Positions 36,367-45,374 of a DNA stretch of 64,000 bases are shown here, one piece after another; the first letter of the stretch is position 1; every line of letters begins with the position of its first letter. The stretch spans positions 248,001 to 312,000 of the forward strand of contig NZ_JAUQTA010000002.1 of the NCBI RefSeq assembly GCF_030580915.1, read 5' to 3'. The notes under the pieces are model-generated. The model saw only the letters and a list, made by a program, of their open reading frames with translations. It ran no database searches and was not told where the DNA came from. This DNA comes from Nocardioides jiangxiensis. GTDB taxonomy: Bacteria; Actinomycetota; Actinomycetes; Propionibacteriales; Nocardioidaceae. Both the position numbers and the translations under genes were made by a program.

Positions 36367-37215
36367 GTGTTGTCCACGACTGCCCAGGTGCGCGTGCTCG
36401 GGTCGGCCGATGTCCCGGCCTTCCTCGCGCTCGCCGAGCGCGACCCGGTCGTCAACGTCTTCGTGGACTACCGCGCCCGGATGACCCGGCTCGACCCGGC
36501 CTGGCTCGGTGGTGAGGTCGTCGGCCGGTTCGTCGACGGCGCGCTTGTCTCGGCCCTGCACGTCGGTGCCAACCTCGTACCCGTCGAGGCGGGGCCGGTC
36601 GACCTGGACGACTTCGCCCGCCACCTGCGGCGCCTGCCGGCGACGTGGTCGACGCTGGTCGGCCCGCATCCCGCGGTGGAGCGCCTGTGGGGCCTGCTGC
36701 AGGACGACTACGCTCCGCCGCGCGAGGAGCGGTGGCGCCAGCCTCACCTCGAGCTGCGCGGCGCTCCGGCGGTCGCCGGCGACCCGCTGGTCCGGCGTAC
36801 GACGGAGGCCGACATGGCCGCGCTCTACCCGGCCTGCGTGGCGATGTACACCGAGGAGGTGGGTGTCTCGCCGGAGACCGGGGGAGGCGGGCCGCTGTAT
36901 CGGGCCCGCGTGCGGCAGCTCGTCAGCCGTGGCTGGTCGTTCGCGCGCTTCGACGACGCGGGCCGGGTCCTCTTCAAGGCCGAGGTCGCGAGCGTGACCC
37001 CGCACGCCGCCCAGGTCCAGGGTGTCTGGGTCGCTCCCGAGGCGCGTGGCCGTGGCCTCGCGGCGGCGGGGATGGCGCGGGTGGCGGAGATCGTCCTGGC
37101 GGAGATCGCGCCGACGGTCTCCCTCTACGTCAACGAGTGGAACCGGCCGGCCCGCGCGGCCTACGCCCGTGCCGGCTTCGTGGAGACCGCGCGCTTCTCG
37201 ACGATCATGTTCTGA
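36367..37215 (+). CDS. GNAT acetyltransferase with DUF4081-like N-terminal domain
   Basis: This 282-residue protein has an N-terminal ~130-residue domain (VRVLGSADVPAFLALAERDP) and a C-terminal GNAT domain with GVWVAPEARGRGLAAAGMA and YVNEWNRPARAAYARAGF. This two-domain acetyltransferase regularly follows ispG in actinobacteria. Target is unknown. The gene is probably transcribed alone. Confidence 0.88.
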   Translation: MLSTTAQVRVLGSADVPAFLALAERDPVVNVFVDYRARMTRLDPAWLGGEVVGRFVDGALVSALHVGANLVPVEAGPVDLDDFARHLRRLPATWSTLVGPHPAVERLWGLLQDDYAPPREERWRQPHLELRGAPAVAGDPLVRRTTEADMAALYPACVAMYTEEVGVSPETGGGGPLYRARVRQLVSRGWSFARFDDAGRVLFKAEVASVTPHAAQVQGVWVAPEARGRGLAAAGMARVAEIVLAEIAPTVSLYVNEWNRPARAAYARAGFVETARFSTIMF

Positions 37216-37242
37216 CCGTTCCCACCGGCCCGGGCGCAGCAG

Positions 37243-37248
37243 TAGCGT
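37243..37248 (+). promoter_or_regulatory. Leaderless -10 box (small membrane gene)
   Basis: TAGCGT ends six bases before the ATG at 37255. Confidence 0.5.
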
Positions 37249-37254
37249 TGACCC

Positions 37255-37620
37255 ATGGCCTCCCTCCCGCTCGGCGCCAAGCTCGTCTCCGGCGCCTTCC
37301 TCGCCTCCGGCACGCTGCACCTCGTCAAGCCCAACGTGTTCGAGCCGCTCATGCCGGACTTCGTCCCGGCTCACCGCGAGATCATCATCGGCTCGGGCGT
37401 CGCCGAGATCGCGTGTGCGCTGGGGATGCTGTTCCCGCCGACCCGTCGTGTCGCGGGCCTCGCGAGCGCTGCGCTGCTCGTCGGGGTCTTCCCGGGCAAC
37501 CTGAAGATGGCCGACGACGCCCGACGCCTGGGGAGCCCGACGTTCCGGGCGGTCGCCTACGGCCGGCTGCCGCTCCAGGTGCCGATGATCAAGGCCGCGC
37601 TCAACGCGGCGAAGTCCTGA
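37255..37620 (+). CDS. DoxX-like small membrane protein
   Basis: This 121-residue protein has three to four hydrophobic helices (GAKLVSGAFLASGTLHLV, EIACALGMLF, GLASAALLVGVFPGNL) and the HREIIIGSGVAEI helix start typical of DoxX-like proteins. No catalytic residues are evident. It converges with the patatin gene, seven bases apart. Confidence 0.75.
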   Translation: MASLPLGAKLVSGAFLASGTLHLVKPNVFEPLMPDFVPAHREIIIGSGVAEIACALGMLFPPTRRVAGLASAALLVGVFPGNLKMADDARRLGSPTFRAVAYGRLPLQVPMIKAALNAAKS

Positions 37621-37627
37621 TCGCGGG

Positions 37628-39283
37628 TCAGGTCAGGAACCGGCCGCGGGTCCGCTGCCACCACTCGCGCTGGCGTCCGTAGGCCTCGAGCACCGAGGTC
37701 ATCGACGGTGCCAGTGACGTCCGGCGCTGCTTCTCGGGCCGGGCCTCGTACGACGGCCGGTCGCCGTCCCACCAGACGGGCGCCGTGAGCGCGGTCAGCA
37801 GCGGGTCGAGCGCGGCCATCGAGGCCTCGCCCCAGCCGATCGCGCGGTCCATGCCGGCCCGGTTGGGTGCGAGCGTCACCGGGCTCAGGGTGGGCTCCAT
37901 GCGCTCGAGGTGGTCGGCGTACGGCGCGTTGCCGATCATCTGCACCGCCACCGCCTGGGTGACCGGGGTCATCCAGAGGTGCTTGGGGTCCCACCGCGGG
38001 TGCATCGAGTCGAGCGCGATCACGACCCCGTTGCGGGTGCCGATCCGGCCGTCGCGCAGCCGGCGGTAGGCAAGCTCGATCGGCACGTTGGCCGCGGCGA
38101 CGCCGTCGACGAGGGCCGCGACCTTCTTCTGCTCCAGCCAGGCGTCGACGAGCCCGATCATCCGCTCGCTCTTCACCTCGTGGTGGAGCACGCCGGGGAT
38201 CGCGGCGGAGAACGACTGCGCATCGACCACGTCGAACTGACGGGTGAGGTCGTCGGCGCCGATCACCATCGGCTTCACGACGCGGGAGTCGATGAACGAC
38301 GCGATCTGCCAGAGCCGGCTGTTCATGACGGGGCCGATGCTGATCGGCCGGAGGGGGAGCGCGCGTCCCTGCACGTTGGCCAGCTGCTGGCGTCGGAAGC
38401 GGGCCGGAAGCCGGGAGAAGAGGTCCTGGTGGACGCCCGAGACGACGCAGTCGAACGGGATCGCCAGGTCCGCCATCCGCATCTGCTCCCCATCGGGGCG
38501 CCGGAAGAGGTCGGCGGCGAACTCGTCGTACCGGAGGGAGAAGAGGCTGGTCAGGCCGTGGCGGCGGTAGCGCGGTTCCGGGCCGAGGATGCCGCGGTAG
38601 CTCAGGCTGTGGGCGAAGTCGATGTACTGCTCGATCGGCACCGGCGTCTCCCGGGCGAAGATGCCGCCGAGGATGGCGCCCATCGAGCCGCCCATCATGT
38701 AGTCGGGGACGCGGCCGGACTCCACGAGCTGCTTGAGCGCACCGATGTAGACGAACCCCGCGCCGCCGCCTCCACCGAGCACGAGGACCAGGCTGCGCAG
38801 CCCCACCTCGGCGTCGAGCTCCGCGGCCGAGAAGTCGTTGCGGTGCCGGTCCAGCAGCGCCTGGCGCTGCGCGGTCTGCTCGTCCTCGAGGGAGCGCAGC
38901 ACCTCGCGCGCGAGCTGGAGCCGTACGACGCGGTCGCGCTCGCGCCGCAGGGAGTGGGCGAAGGCGTCGATGACCTTGGCCCGCCAGGGATCGAGCTCCT
39001 CGCTCACGTCGACGTCGCCACGTCCCCGCGGTCCGCCGCCCGCAGCACCGGGCTCGAAGATCGTGAGGCGGGCGAAGCTGATGAGGTAGCGCAGCCGTCG
39101 CAACTCCTCGGCGGTGAGCACATCCGGGTGGGCCAGCGCGCTGCGGACCAGGCGACGCTCCATCCGCTGCAGGCGGTAGATCGGATCGTGGGCCCGCTCC
39201 GCGCTCGCCGCGGCCGCCTCGGCCGGGAGGTCGGCCAGCTCCGGGGGGAGGAAGGTGTCGCTGCGGCGGAGGGGGATGCGCAT
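37628..39283 (-). CDS. Patatin-like phospholipase
   Basis: This 551-residue protein has the patatin core: oxyanion loop [15 protein letters not shown] (~169-183), nucleophile Ser200 in [10 protein letters not shown], and catalytic Asp392 in [10 protein letters not shown]. The N-terminal ~160 residues are helical and charged ([15 protein letters not shown]), and the C-terminal ~130 residues follow the catalytic Asp. Acyl-ester hydrolysis of lipids is predicted. No signal peptide is seen. It is divergent from proS. Confidence 0.9.
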   Translation of the reverse strand: MRIPLRRSDTFLPPELADLPAEAAAASAERAHDPIYRLQRMERRLVRSALAHPDVLTAEELRRLRYLISFARLTIFEPGAAGGGPRGRGDVDVSEELDPWRAKVIDAFAHSLRRERDRVVRLQLAREVLRSLEDEQTAQRQALLDRHRNDFSAAELDAEVGLRSLVLVLGGGGGAGFVYIGALKQLVESGRVPDYMMGGSMGAILGGIFARETPVPIEQYIDFAHSLSYRGILGPEPRYRRHGLTSLFSLRYDEFAADLFRRPDGEQMRMADLAIPFDCVVSGVHQDLFSRLPARFRRQQLANVQGRALPLRPISIGPVMNSRLWQIASFIDSRVVKPMVIGADDLTRQFDVVDAQSFSAAIPGVLHHEVKSERMIGLVDAWLEQKKVAALVDGVAAANVPIELAYRRLRDGRIGTRNGVVIALDSMHPRWDPKHLWMTPVTQAVAVQMIGNAPYADHLERMEPTLSPVTLAPNRAGMDRAIGWGEASMAALDPLLTALTAPVWWDGDRPSYEARPEKQRRTSLAPSMTSVLEAYGRQREWWQRTRGRFLT

Positions 39284-39289
39284 GGTCGG

Positions 39290-39295
39290 ACCCTA
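39290..39295 (-). promoter_or_regulatory. Leaderless -10 box (patatin gene)
   Basis: On the minus strand TAGGGT ends six bases before the ATG at 39283. It faces away from the proS box in a 78-bp gap. Confidence 0.6.
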
Positions 39296-39348
39296 GGGGC
39301 AAGGGGTCCGGCGCGGCATCCACTTCGGGGACGACCCGCCGTCGCGGA

Positions 39349-39354
39349 TAACCT
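39349..39354 (+). promoter_or_regulatory. Leaderless -10 box (proS)
   Basis: TAACCT ends seven bases before the ATG at 39362, favouring that start over in-frame ATGs at 39395 and 39401. Confidence 0.55.
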
Positions 39355-39361
39355 TGCGCCC

Positions 39362-41158
39362 ATGCCCTCGTCGTCACACGCCGCTACCCGCGTCATGCGC
39401 ATGTCCCAGACCTTCGTCCGCACGCTGCGGGACGACCCCAACGACGCCGAGGTCCCGAGCCACCGCCTGCTGGTCCGCGCCGGCTACATCCGCCGTGCTG
39501 CGCCGGGCATCTACACGTGGCTCCCGCTGGGGCTGAAGGTCTACCGCAACGTCGAGCGCATCGTCCGCGAGGAGATGGACGCGATGGGCGCGCAGGAGCT
39601 GCAGTTCCCGGCGCTGTTGCCCAAGGAGCCCTACGAGGCGACCAACCGCTGGGAGGAGTACGGCGACGGCATCTTCCGCGTGAAGGATCGCAAGGGTGCC
39701 GACTACCTGCTCGGTCCGACCCACGAGGAGATGTTCACCCTCGCGGTGAAGGACCTCTACTCGTCCTACAAGGACCTGCCGGTCTGGCTCTACCAGATCC
39801 AGACGAAGTACCGCGACGAGGCGCGTCCGCGCGCCGGTCTGATGCGCGGCCGCGAGTTCGTCATGAAGGACTCCTACTCCTTCGACACCACGCACGAGGG
39901 CCTCGAGGCGTCCTACGCCGCCCACCGCGCGGCGTACATCAAGACGTTCGACCGGCTCGGCTTCGACTACGTCATCGTGAAGGCGACCGCGGGTGCGATG
40001 GGTGGCTCGAAGTCCGAGGAGTTCCTCGCGCGGCTCGAGGTCGGCGAGGACACCTTCGTCCAGTGCACGGCGTGCGACTACGCCGCCAACGTCGAGGCGG
40101 TCAGCGTCCCGACTCCCGCGCCGGTCGCCTACGACGACGTGGCGCCCGCCCACGTCGAGCCGACGCCCGACGCGGCCACGATCGCGACGCTGGTCGACGC
40201 GCTCAACGCCGGCCACCCCCGCGCCGACCGTCCGTGGACCGCCGGCGACACGCTCAAGAACGTCCTGATGATGCTGGTCCACCCCGACGGCACGCGCGAG
40301 CCCCTGGCCATCGGCCTCCCGGGTGACCGCGAGGTCGACCAGAAGCGCCTCGAGGGCCAGCTCGAGCCGATCGGCGTCGAGCCCATGACGGAGGAGGAGC
40401 TCGCGCAGTTCCCCGACGTCGTCAAGGGCTACATCGGGCCCGGCGTCCTCGGTGAGGAGTCGAAGACCGGCATCCGCTTCCTGGTCGACCCGCGGGTCTC
40501 CGAGGGCACGGCATGGGTGGCCGGCGCCGACCTCCACGGCCACCACGTGGTCGACCTGGTCGTCGGCCGGGACTTCACTCCCGACGGCACGATCGAGGCC
40601 GCCGAGGTCCGTGCCGGCGACGCCTGCCCGAACTGCGCCGACGGGGTCCTCGAGACCGCCCGTGGCATCGAGATGGGCCACATCTTCCAGCTCGGTACGA
40701 AGTACGCCGAGGCGCTCGACCTCAAGGTCCTGGACGAGAACGGCAAGCTCGTCACGGTCACCATGGGTTCCTACGGCATCGGTGTCTCCCGCGCCGTGCC
40801 GGTCATCGCCGAGGGCAACCACGACGAGCTCGGCCTCTGCTGGCCGCGCGAGATCGCGCCGGCCGACGTGCACATCGTCGCCGCGGGCAAGGACGCGTCG
40901 CTCTTCGAGGCTGCCGAGGCGCTCAGCAACGAGCTCGCCGCCCAGGGCATCGAGGTCCTCTACGACGACCGCGCCGGCAAGGTCAGCCCCGGCGTGAAGT
41001 TCAAGGACGCCGAGCTCCTGGGGGTGCCGACGATCGTCACGGTCGGTCGCGGCCTGGCCGACGGCCTGGTCGAGATCAAGGACCGCCGTACCGGCGACAA
41101 GCAGGACGTCGCGGTCGCCGACGCCGCCGCCACCATCGCCGCGATCGTCCGGGGCTGA
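39362..41158 (+). CDS. proS: Prolyl-tRNA synthetase (bacterial type with editing insert)
   Basis: This 598-residue class II synthetase charges tRNA-Pro. Class II motifs are visible ([46 protein letters not shown]). A long insert between motifs 2 and 3 (~225-400, with [14 protein letters not shown]) is the bacterial editing domain that removes alanyl-tRNA-Pro. The C-terminal anticodon domain starts near [12 protein letters not shown]. Length is normal. Confidence 0.97.
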   Translation: MPSSSHAATRVMRMSQTFVRTLRDDPNDAEVPSHRLLVRAGYIRRAAPGIYTWLPLGLKVYRNVERIVREEMDAMGAQELQFPALLPKEPYEATNRWEEYGDGIFRVKDRKGADYLLGPTHEEMFTLAVKDLYSSYKDLPVWLYQIQTKYRDEARPRAGLMRGREFVMKDSYSFDTTHEGLEASYAAHRAAYIKTFDRLGFDYVIVKATAGAMGGSKSEEFLARLEVGEDTFVQCTACDYAANVEAVSVPTPAPVAYDDVAPAHVEPTPDAATIATLVDALNAGHPRADRPWTAGDTLKNVLMMLVHPDGTREPLAIGLPGDREVDQKRLEGQLEPIGVEPMTEEELAQFPDVVKGYIGPGVLGEESKTGIRFLVDPRVSEGTAWVAGADLHGHHVVDLVVGRDFTPDGTIEAAEVRAGDACPNCADGVLETARGIEMGHIFQLGTKYAEALDLKVLDENGKLVTVTMGSYGIGVSRAVPVIAEGNHDELGLCWPREIAPADVHIVAAGKDASLFEAAEALSNELAAQGIEVLYDDRAGKVSPGVKFKDAELLGVPTIVTVGRGLADGLVEIKDRRTGDKQDVAVADAAATIAAIVRG

Positions 41159-41186
41159 CGGGGCCGGCTGGGCGGGGGAGCGTGCC

Positions 41187-41888
41187 GTGTCGATCGAGGC
41201 GGTCATCTTCGACTGGGGCGGCACGCTGACGGCATGGCATGACGTCGACTTCCACGAGGAGTCACTCGCCCTGGCCGAGGCCGTCGTCGGTGCCCACGGC
41301 TCGCTCGACGTGCACGCTGCGCGCCTGCACGAGGCGGGTGCGCGGGTGTGGGGCTGGAGCCGGGACGAGCAGCGCAGCGCCACGGTCGCCGACCTCTTCA
41401 CCGAGGCCGGGCTCGAGCACGACCCGTCGCTGCTGTCTGCCTACTACGACTTCTGGGCGCCGCACACGCTGACCGACCCCGAGGTCGGGCCTCTCTTCAC
41501 GGCTCTGCGCGACCGCGGGGTCAAGGTCGGCGTGCTCTCCAACACGATCTGGCCGCGAGCCTGGCACCGCGGCTTCTTCGAGCGGGACGGGGTCGTCCAC
41601 CTCATCGACGGCGACGTCTACACGAGCGAGATCGCGTGGACGAAGCCGTCGGCGCGGGCCTTCGCCGCGGCCATGGAGGCGGTCGGTGCGACCGACCCTG
41701 CACGCTGCGTCTACGTCGGCGACCGGCTGTACGACGACGTGTGGGGTGCCCAGTCGGCGGGGATGCGGGCGATCCACGTCCCCCACAGCACGATCCCGGC
41801 CGACCAGGTCGGTCACACCGACGGCGTACCGGATGCGGTCGTGCAGCGCATCGGCGAGGTCGTCGACGTGGTCGACGGGTGGCGCTGA
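41187..41888 (+). CDS. HAD-superfamily protein
   Basis: This 233-residue protein has HAD motif I as VIFDWGGTL (Asp9 nucleophile), motif II in GVLSNTIWP, motif III near WTKPSARAF and motif IV VYVGDRLYDDV. The residue two after the nucleophile, usually an acid/base Asp, is Gly11. That variant occurs in some HAD subfamilies and may change chemistry. Substrate is unknown. GTG start after GGGGGAG. It converges with the DUF4439-like gene. Confidence 0.85.
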   Translation: MSIEAVIFDWGGTLTAWHDVDFHEESLALAEAVVGAHGSLDVHAARLHEAGARVWGWSRDEQRSATVADLFTEAGLEHDPSLLSAYYDFWAPHTLTDPEVGPLFTALRDRGVKVGVLSNTIWPRAWHRGFFERDGVVHLIDGDVYTSEIAWTKPSARAFAAAMEAVGATDPARCVYVGDRLYDDVWGAQSAGMRAIHVPHSTIPADQVGHTDGVPDAVVQRIGEVVDVVDGWR

Positions 41889-41895
41889 CCGGCTG

Positions 41896-41973
41896 GCAAC
41901 ACGTGTTGCAGGTTTGTGCATTGCAGAAACCTGCAATACATATCGCTGCGCAGGTTCAGGCCTGATGTTGCAG
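41896..41973. repeat. Cluster of inverted repeats built on TTGCAG/CTGCAA
   Basis: The gap between convergent genes holds GCAACACGTGTTGC (41896-41909), then TTGCAGGTTT and AAACCTGCAA (41906-41936, 11-base spacer that itself contains TTGCAG), TCAGGCCTGA (41956-41965) and a further TTGCAG (41968-41973). TTGCAG or CTGCAA appears four times in 70 bp. The stretch is clearly less GC-rich than its surroundings. It could be a bidirectional terminator or a protein-binding site. Confidence 0.75.
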
Positions 41974-42005
41974 GATCTTCCCGTACCCCCTGCTCGGACA
42001 GGCGG

Positions 42006-42434
42006 TCAGCGGTTCGCCAGCTCGCTGGTTCCGGGGAAGATCTCGGGGCTCCCCCGGAACCGCAGCTGGCGGATCGAGCACTCGACGAGGGCGGTCACCG
42101 CCCAGCTCCGGTCGGAGCCCGTCGCATGTGCCACCAGGTCGGCGTAGACAGCGGCAGCCCGCTGCTCCACCTCGAGTGCGGCGGCGTAGGCGGCAGAGGT
42201 CGAGCTGACGTCGCCCAGCGTGTAGCCCGGCTCGGCCGGCACGGCCACGCCCCCCAGGGCGGTGATCCGGGCGACGAGGTGGTCCCGCTGGCTGCGGTGC
42301 ACGCGGAAGGCGTCCGTCACCCGGTCGCGCAGGGTCGAGTCCTCGGGCGCCTGGGCGCCGATGACGCCCAGGACCCAGACGGCGGCGTGCTCCCCGGCGA
42401 CGGCGGTCTGCAGGGGAGTGATCTCGGTGCTCAC
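42006..42434 (-). CDS. Ferritin-like DUF4439-type protein
   Basis: This 142-residue helical protein reads [35 protein letters not shown] and [20 protein letters not shown], a ferritin-like pattern with regularly spaced Glu/His. DUF4439 proteins are actinobacterial and of unknown function. GTG start overlaps the stop of the upstream minus-strand gene (GTGA), so the two are coupled. Metal binding is inference. Confidence 0.75.
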   Translation of the reverse strand: MSTEITPLQTAVAGEHAAVWVLGVIGAQAPEDSTLRDRVTDAFRVHRSQRDHLVARITALGGVAVPAEPGYTLGDVSSTSAAYAAALEVEQRAAAVYADLVAHATGSDRSWAVTALVECSIRQLRFRGSPEIFPGTSELANR

Positions 42435-42937
42435 GCGGCACCGCCCTTCGGGGTCGGCGCGGCAGCCAGGTGCATGGCGACGCCGGCGGCCATCGAGGCG
42501 ATCGCCCGGGCCAGTGGGCCGCTGGCCGCCCCCTGGGCCCCTGCGGTCAGGGAGCGCTGGAGGGTGGCCTCGCCGCGGCGTACGGCCGAGAGGGCGGCAT
42601 CGGGGGAGGGCGCGACGGCGACGGCCGCGGCGGTGACCGGGTCCTTGGTCAGCACGGCGAGGTGGGCGCGGTGCATCGCGGTCAGCGGTGCCAGCGTCGT
42701 CGCGAGACCGACGTGCCTGGTGGCGGTGTCGGCGACGAGCTGCGCCTGGGCGGCGATGGCGGTCGTCAGCTGGTCGACCGTCGTCGCGTCGGCGTCGCGC
42801 TTCGCCGCGGGTGCCGCGACCGAGGTGGGGGGTCCCCACTGGCAGCCGGCGACGGTGGCGGCGACGGCGGCGCCTCCGAGGAGTGTCGCGCCCCGGACGG
42901 CCGACCGACGGGAGACGGTGATCACGGTGTCAGGCAC
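42431..42937 (-). CDS. Tat-type lipoprotein, partner of the ferritin-like gene
   Basis: This 168-residue protein begins with [16 protein letters not shown], a twin-arginine-like signal, and a lipobox ending at Cys32 (ATVAGC). The mature part is Ala-rich and helical, with [18 protein letters not shown] resembling a four-helix bundle. GTG at 42937 is chosen by the leaderless box seven bases upstream. It probably works at the outer membrane face with the following DUF4439 gene. Confidence 0.72.
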   Translation of the reverse strand: MPDTVITVSRRSAVRGATLLGGAAVAATVAGCQWGPPTSVAAPAAKRDADATTVDQLTTAIAAQAQLVADTATRHVGLATTLAPLTAMHRAHLAVLTKDPVTAAAVAVAPSPDAALSAVRRGEATLQRSLTAGAQGAASGPLARAIASMAAGVAMHLAAAPTPKGGAA

Positions 42938-42944
42938 GTCGGGA

Positions 42945-42950
42945 ACCCTA
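42945..42950 (-). promoter_or_regulatory. Leaderless -10 box (Tat lipoprotein gene)
   Basis: On the minus strand TAGGGT ends seven bases before the GTG at 42937. It is back to back with the rimP box. Confidence 0.6.
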
Positions 42951-42981
42951 GCGGCAGGTCGGCGCAGGGCCGTGGACCCGC

Positions 42982-42987
42982 TAAGGT
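42982..42987 (+). promoter_or_regulatory. Probable -10 box (rimP-nusA)
   Basis: TAAGGT lies 32 bases before the rimP GTG, giving a short leader with an AAGGAGG ribosome site. Confidence 0.5.
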
Positions 42988-43019
42988 TGGCGCCGACAAC
43001 AGCACAAGGAGGTCGCACT

Positions 43020-43580
43020 GTGAGCAGTTCCGGACTGGACGCCACCAGGGCCCGCATCGAAGCAGGGCTCACCGACCCCCTGGCCGCTCTGGGCCTGGAC
43101 CTGGAGGCCGTCGAGCTCTCCAAGGCCGGCCAGCGCCGCATCCTGCGCATCGCCGTCGACTCCGAGACCGGCGTGACGCTCGACGAGATCTCGGCGGCGA
43201 CCAAGGAGGTCGACGACTTCCTGGAGTCCTCCGCCGTGATGGGCGAGGAGCCCTACATGCTCGAGGTCACCTCGCGCGGCGTCGACCGCCCGCTGACCCT
43301 GCCGCGCCACTGGCGCCGCAACGCCGGCCGTCTGGTCAAGGCGACGCTGGTCGAGGGTGGCGAGGTGGAGGCCCGCATCGGCGAGTCCGATGACGAGGGC
43401 GTCACGCTCCTCGAGGACAAGCGCGCCAGCAAGGGTGCCAAGCCCAAGATCGTGGAGACGCGCGTCGCCTACGCCGACATCAGCAAGGCGCGCGTGCAGA
43501 TCGAGTTCAACCGCAAGGCCGCCTTCGAGGAGGCCGACGACGACACCGCCGACTTCGGCGACGAGGGAGACGACGACTGA
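43020..43580 (+). CDS. rimP: Ribosome maturation factor RimP
   Basis: This 186-residue protein is RimP, needed for early 30S assembly. Seen are [36 protein letters not shown] strand ([14 protein letters not shown]) and [11 protein letters not shown]. The C-terminal ~20 residues are an acidic tail. GTG follows AAGGAGG. Its TGA shares one base with the nusA ATG. Confidence 0.95.
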   Translation: MSSSGLDATRARIEAGLTDPLAALGLDLEAVELSKAGQRRILRIAVDSETGVTLDEISAATKEVDDFLESSAVMGEEPYMLEVTSRGVDRPLTLPRHWRRNAGRLVKATLVEGGEVEARIGESDDEGVTLLEDKRASKGAKPKIVETRVAYADISKARVQIEFNRKAAFEEADDDTADFGDEGDDD

Positions 43581-44554
43581 TGGACATCGACCTGAGCATC
43601 CTGCGGATGCTGGAGCGCGAGAAGGAGATCTCCTTCGACGTCCTCGTCGAGGCGATCGAGCAGGCGCTCCTGCAGGCGTACCACAAGACCCCCGGCGCCC
43701 AGCAGCGCGCGCGGGTCGTCGTCGACCGCAAGACCGGCCACGTCAACGTGCTGGTCCGCGAGCAGGAGGAGGACGGCACCTTCTCCGAGGAGTACGACGA
43801 CACCCCCGACGGCTTCGGTCGCATCGCTGCCGGCACCGCCCGTCAGATCATGTTCCAGCGCCTCCGCGACGCCCAGGACGACATCACCTTCGGTGAGTTC
43901 TCGGGCAAGGAGGGCGACATCATCTCCGGCGTCATCCAGCAGGGGCGCAACCCCGACGACGTCATGGTCGACCTGGGCAAGCTCGAGGCGATCATCCCGC
44001 TCGGCGAGCGCGTCCCCGGCGAGAACTACGAGCACGGCACCCGCATCAAGGCGCTCGTCGTGTCGGTGCGCAAGGGCATGCGCGGCCCGCAGATCACCCT
44101 GTCGCGCACGCACCCCAACCTGGTGAAGAAGCTCTTCGCGCTGGAGGTCCCGGAGATCGCCGACGGCACCGTCGAGATCGCGGCGATCGCGCGCGAGGCC
44201 GGTCACCGCACCAAGATCGCGGTGAAGTCGACCGTCCCCGGCGTCAACGCCAAGGGCTCCTGCATCGGCCCCATGGGCAGCCGGGTGCGCAACATCATGA
44301 GCGAGCTGCACGGCGAGAAGATCGACATCGTCGACTGGTCCGACGACCCCGCGGAGCTGGTCGCCCACGCGCTCTCGCCGGCACGGGTCTCCTCGGTCGA
44401 GATCGTCGACGCGGCAGCCCGCGCCGCGCGCGTGATCGTCCCGGACTTCCAGCTGTCGCTCGCGATCGGCAAGGAGGGCCAGAACGCCCGTCTCGCCGCC
44501 CGCCTGACCGGCTGGCGCATCGACATCCGCTCGGACGAGGCCGCCCAGGCCTGA
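43580..44554 (+). CDS. nusA: Transcription termination/antitermination protein NusA
   Basis: This 324-residue protein has the NusA N-terminal domain ([19 protein letters not shown]), an S1 domain (~110-180, [11 protein letters not shown]), and two KH domains ([18 protein letters not shown], then [15 protein letters not shown] [16 protein letters not shown]). The acidic C-terminal repeats of proteobacterial NusA are absent, as is usual in actinobacteria. Followed by a double terminator. Confidence 0.97.
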   Translation: MDIDLSILRMLEREKEISFDVLVEAIEQALLQAYHKTPGAQQRARVVVDRKTGHVNVLVREQEEDGTFSEEYDDTPDGFGRIAAGTARQIMFQRLRDAQDDITFGEFSGKEGDIISGVIQQGRNPDDVMVDLGKLEAIIPLGERVPGENYEHGTRIKALVVSVRKGMRGPQITLSRTHPNLVKKLFALEVPEIADGTVEIAAIAREAGHRTKIAVKSTVPGVNAKGSCIGPMGSRVRNIMSELHGEKIDIVDWSDDPAELVAHALSPARVSSVEIVDAAARAARVIVPDFQLSLAIGKEGQNARLAARLTGWRIDIRSDEAAQA

Positions 44555-44560
44555 CGGACA

Positions 44561-44617
44561 CCGACAAGTGGTGGGTTCCTCGTCACCAGGTGACAGGGAA
44601 CCCACCGCTTGTGTCGG
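44561..44617 (+). terminator. Large hairpin after nusA
   Basis: CCGACAAGTGGTGGGTTCC pairs with GGAACCCACCGCTTGTGTCGG with small bulges, and a small TCACC/GGTGA hairpin caps it. Confidence 0.75.
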
Positions 44618-44636
44618 GCGGAGTCGCCCGAGCCTC

Positions 44637-44679
44637 CAACGGAGACTTCTCGTCACCTGCTGACGACGAGTCTCCGTTG
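44637..44679. terminator. Second hairpin between convergent nusA and L12-like genes
   Basis: CAACGGAGACT (44637-44647) pairs exactly with AGTCTCCGTTG (44669-44679). It lies just past the stop of the minus-strand gene and can serve both directions. Confidence 0.75.
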
Positions 44680-44696
44680 TCATCTCCGCGCATGGT

Positions 44697-44900
44697 TCAG
44701 TCCGCCATCGGCCGCACGACGGCCGTCGCTCCTGCGCCACGCAGCCTGGCGGCGATCAGTTCTGCCGCATCTTGGCTCCTGCCGCTCACGAGCGGGAAGT
44801 GTGGTTCGGCCGTCGCGTCCTTCGCCTCGCTGAGGGTCATGCCGGTGGCCTCGCGCAGTGTCTTGATCACGGATATCCATCGGTCACCGAGCACGGTCAC
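44697..44900 (-). CDS. Stand-alone ribosomal L7/L12 C-terminal-domain protein
   Basis: This 67-residue protein is almost exactly one bL12 C-terminal domain: DRWISVIKTLREATGMTLSE then AKDATAEPHFPLVSG and AAELIAARLRGAGATAVV. The N-terminal dimer domain and hinge of true bL12 are missing. GTG at 44900 is chosen because its GTGA overlaps the TGA of a 30-codon frame (ATG at 44989) and an ACGAGG site precedes it. A longer GTG start at 44948 (83 residues) is possible. Function is unknown. Confidence 0.6.
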   Translation of the reverse strand: MTVLGDRWISVIKTLREATGMTLSEAKDATAEPHFPLVSGRSQDAAELIAARLRGAGATAVVRPMAD

Positions 44901-44989
44901 GACGACCTCGTGACGACCGGGCTCCGCCAGCCCGCCTCGATCCGCCACGCCGGCGCGGCCACCTGGAGCGCGGGGCCGGGGATTCGCAT
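44897..44989 (-). CDS. Possible 30-codon leader frame before the L12-like gene
   Basis: An ATG at 44989 opens MRIPGPALQVAAPAWRIEAG and ends at TGA 44899-44897, which overlaps the GTG of the L12-like gene. No ribosome site or -10 box is clear upstream. It may be a coupled leader peptide or chance. Confidence 0.3.
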   Translation of the reverse strand: MRIPGPALQVAAPAWRIEAGWRSPVVTRSS

Positions 44990-45053
44990 GCGCTGACCAC
45001 AGGCGTTGCCGGGGGAGCGGTACGCCGGTTCGCTCCGTCACACGCCGACCCGG

Positions 45054-45059
45054 TAGAGT
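45054..45059 (+). promoter_or_regulatory. Near-leaderless -10 box (ylxR)
   Basis: TAGAGT ends nine bases before the ylxR GTG at 45069, a slightly longer gap than in the other leaderless genes. Confidence 0.5.
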
Positions 45060-45068
45060 TGCTCCTCG

Positions 45069-45374
45069 GTGGCTCGCGAACTGAATTCCCCTGCACGCAC
45101 GGCAGCAGTGCCGGTGCGCACGTGCATCGGATGCCGCGAGCGGGCTGCCCGTCACGAGCTCCTGCGGATCGTCGCAGGGACCGGTGAGGACGGCCGCCCG
45201 GCCGTCGTACCGGATCCCTCGAAGTCCGCGGCCGGTCGTGGGGCGCATCTGCACCCGACGATCGCGTGCTACGACCTCGCGGTCCGGCGGCGAGCCTTCG
45301 CCCGAGCCCTTCGGCTCGAGCAGGGGCTGGGCGCTGAGCCGGTCCGGTCCTGGCTCGAGGCACACACGTCATGA
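45069..45374 (+). CDS. ylxR: YlxR family RNA-binding/nucleoid-associated protein
   Basis: This 101-residue basic protein has the YlxR signature VRTCIGCRERAARHELLRIV and GRGAHLHPTIACYDLAVRRRAFARAL split over residues ~55-80. YlxR lies between nusA and infB in many Gram-positives and binds RNA or DNA. Its TGA overlaps an ATG that starts a chain of mini-frames leading towards infB. Confidence 0.93.
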   Translation: MARELNSPARTAAVPVRTCIGCRERAARHELLRIVAGTGEDGRPAVVPDPSKSAAGRGAHLHPTIACYDLAVRRRAFARALRLEQGLGAEPVRSWLEAHTS

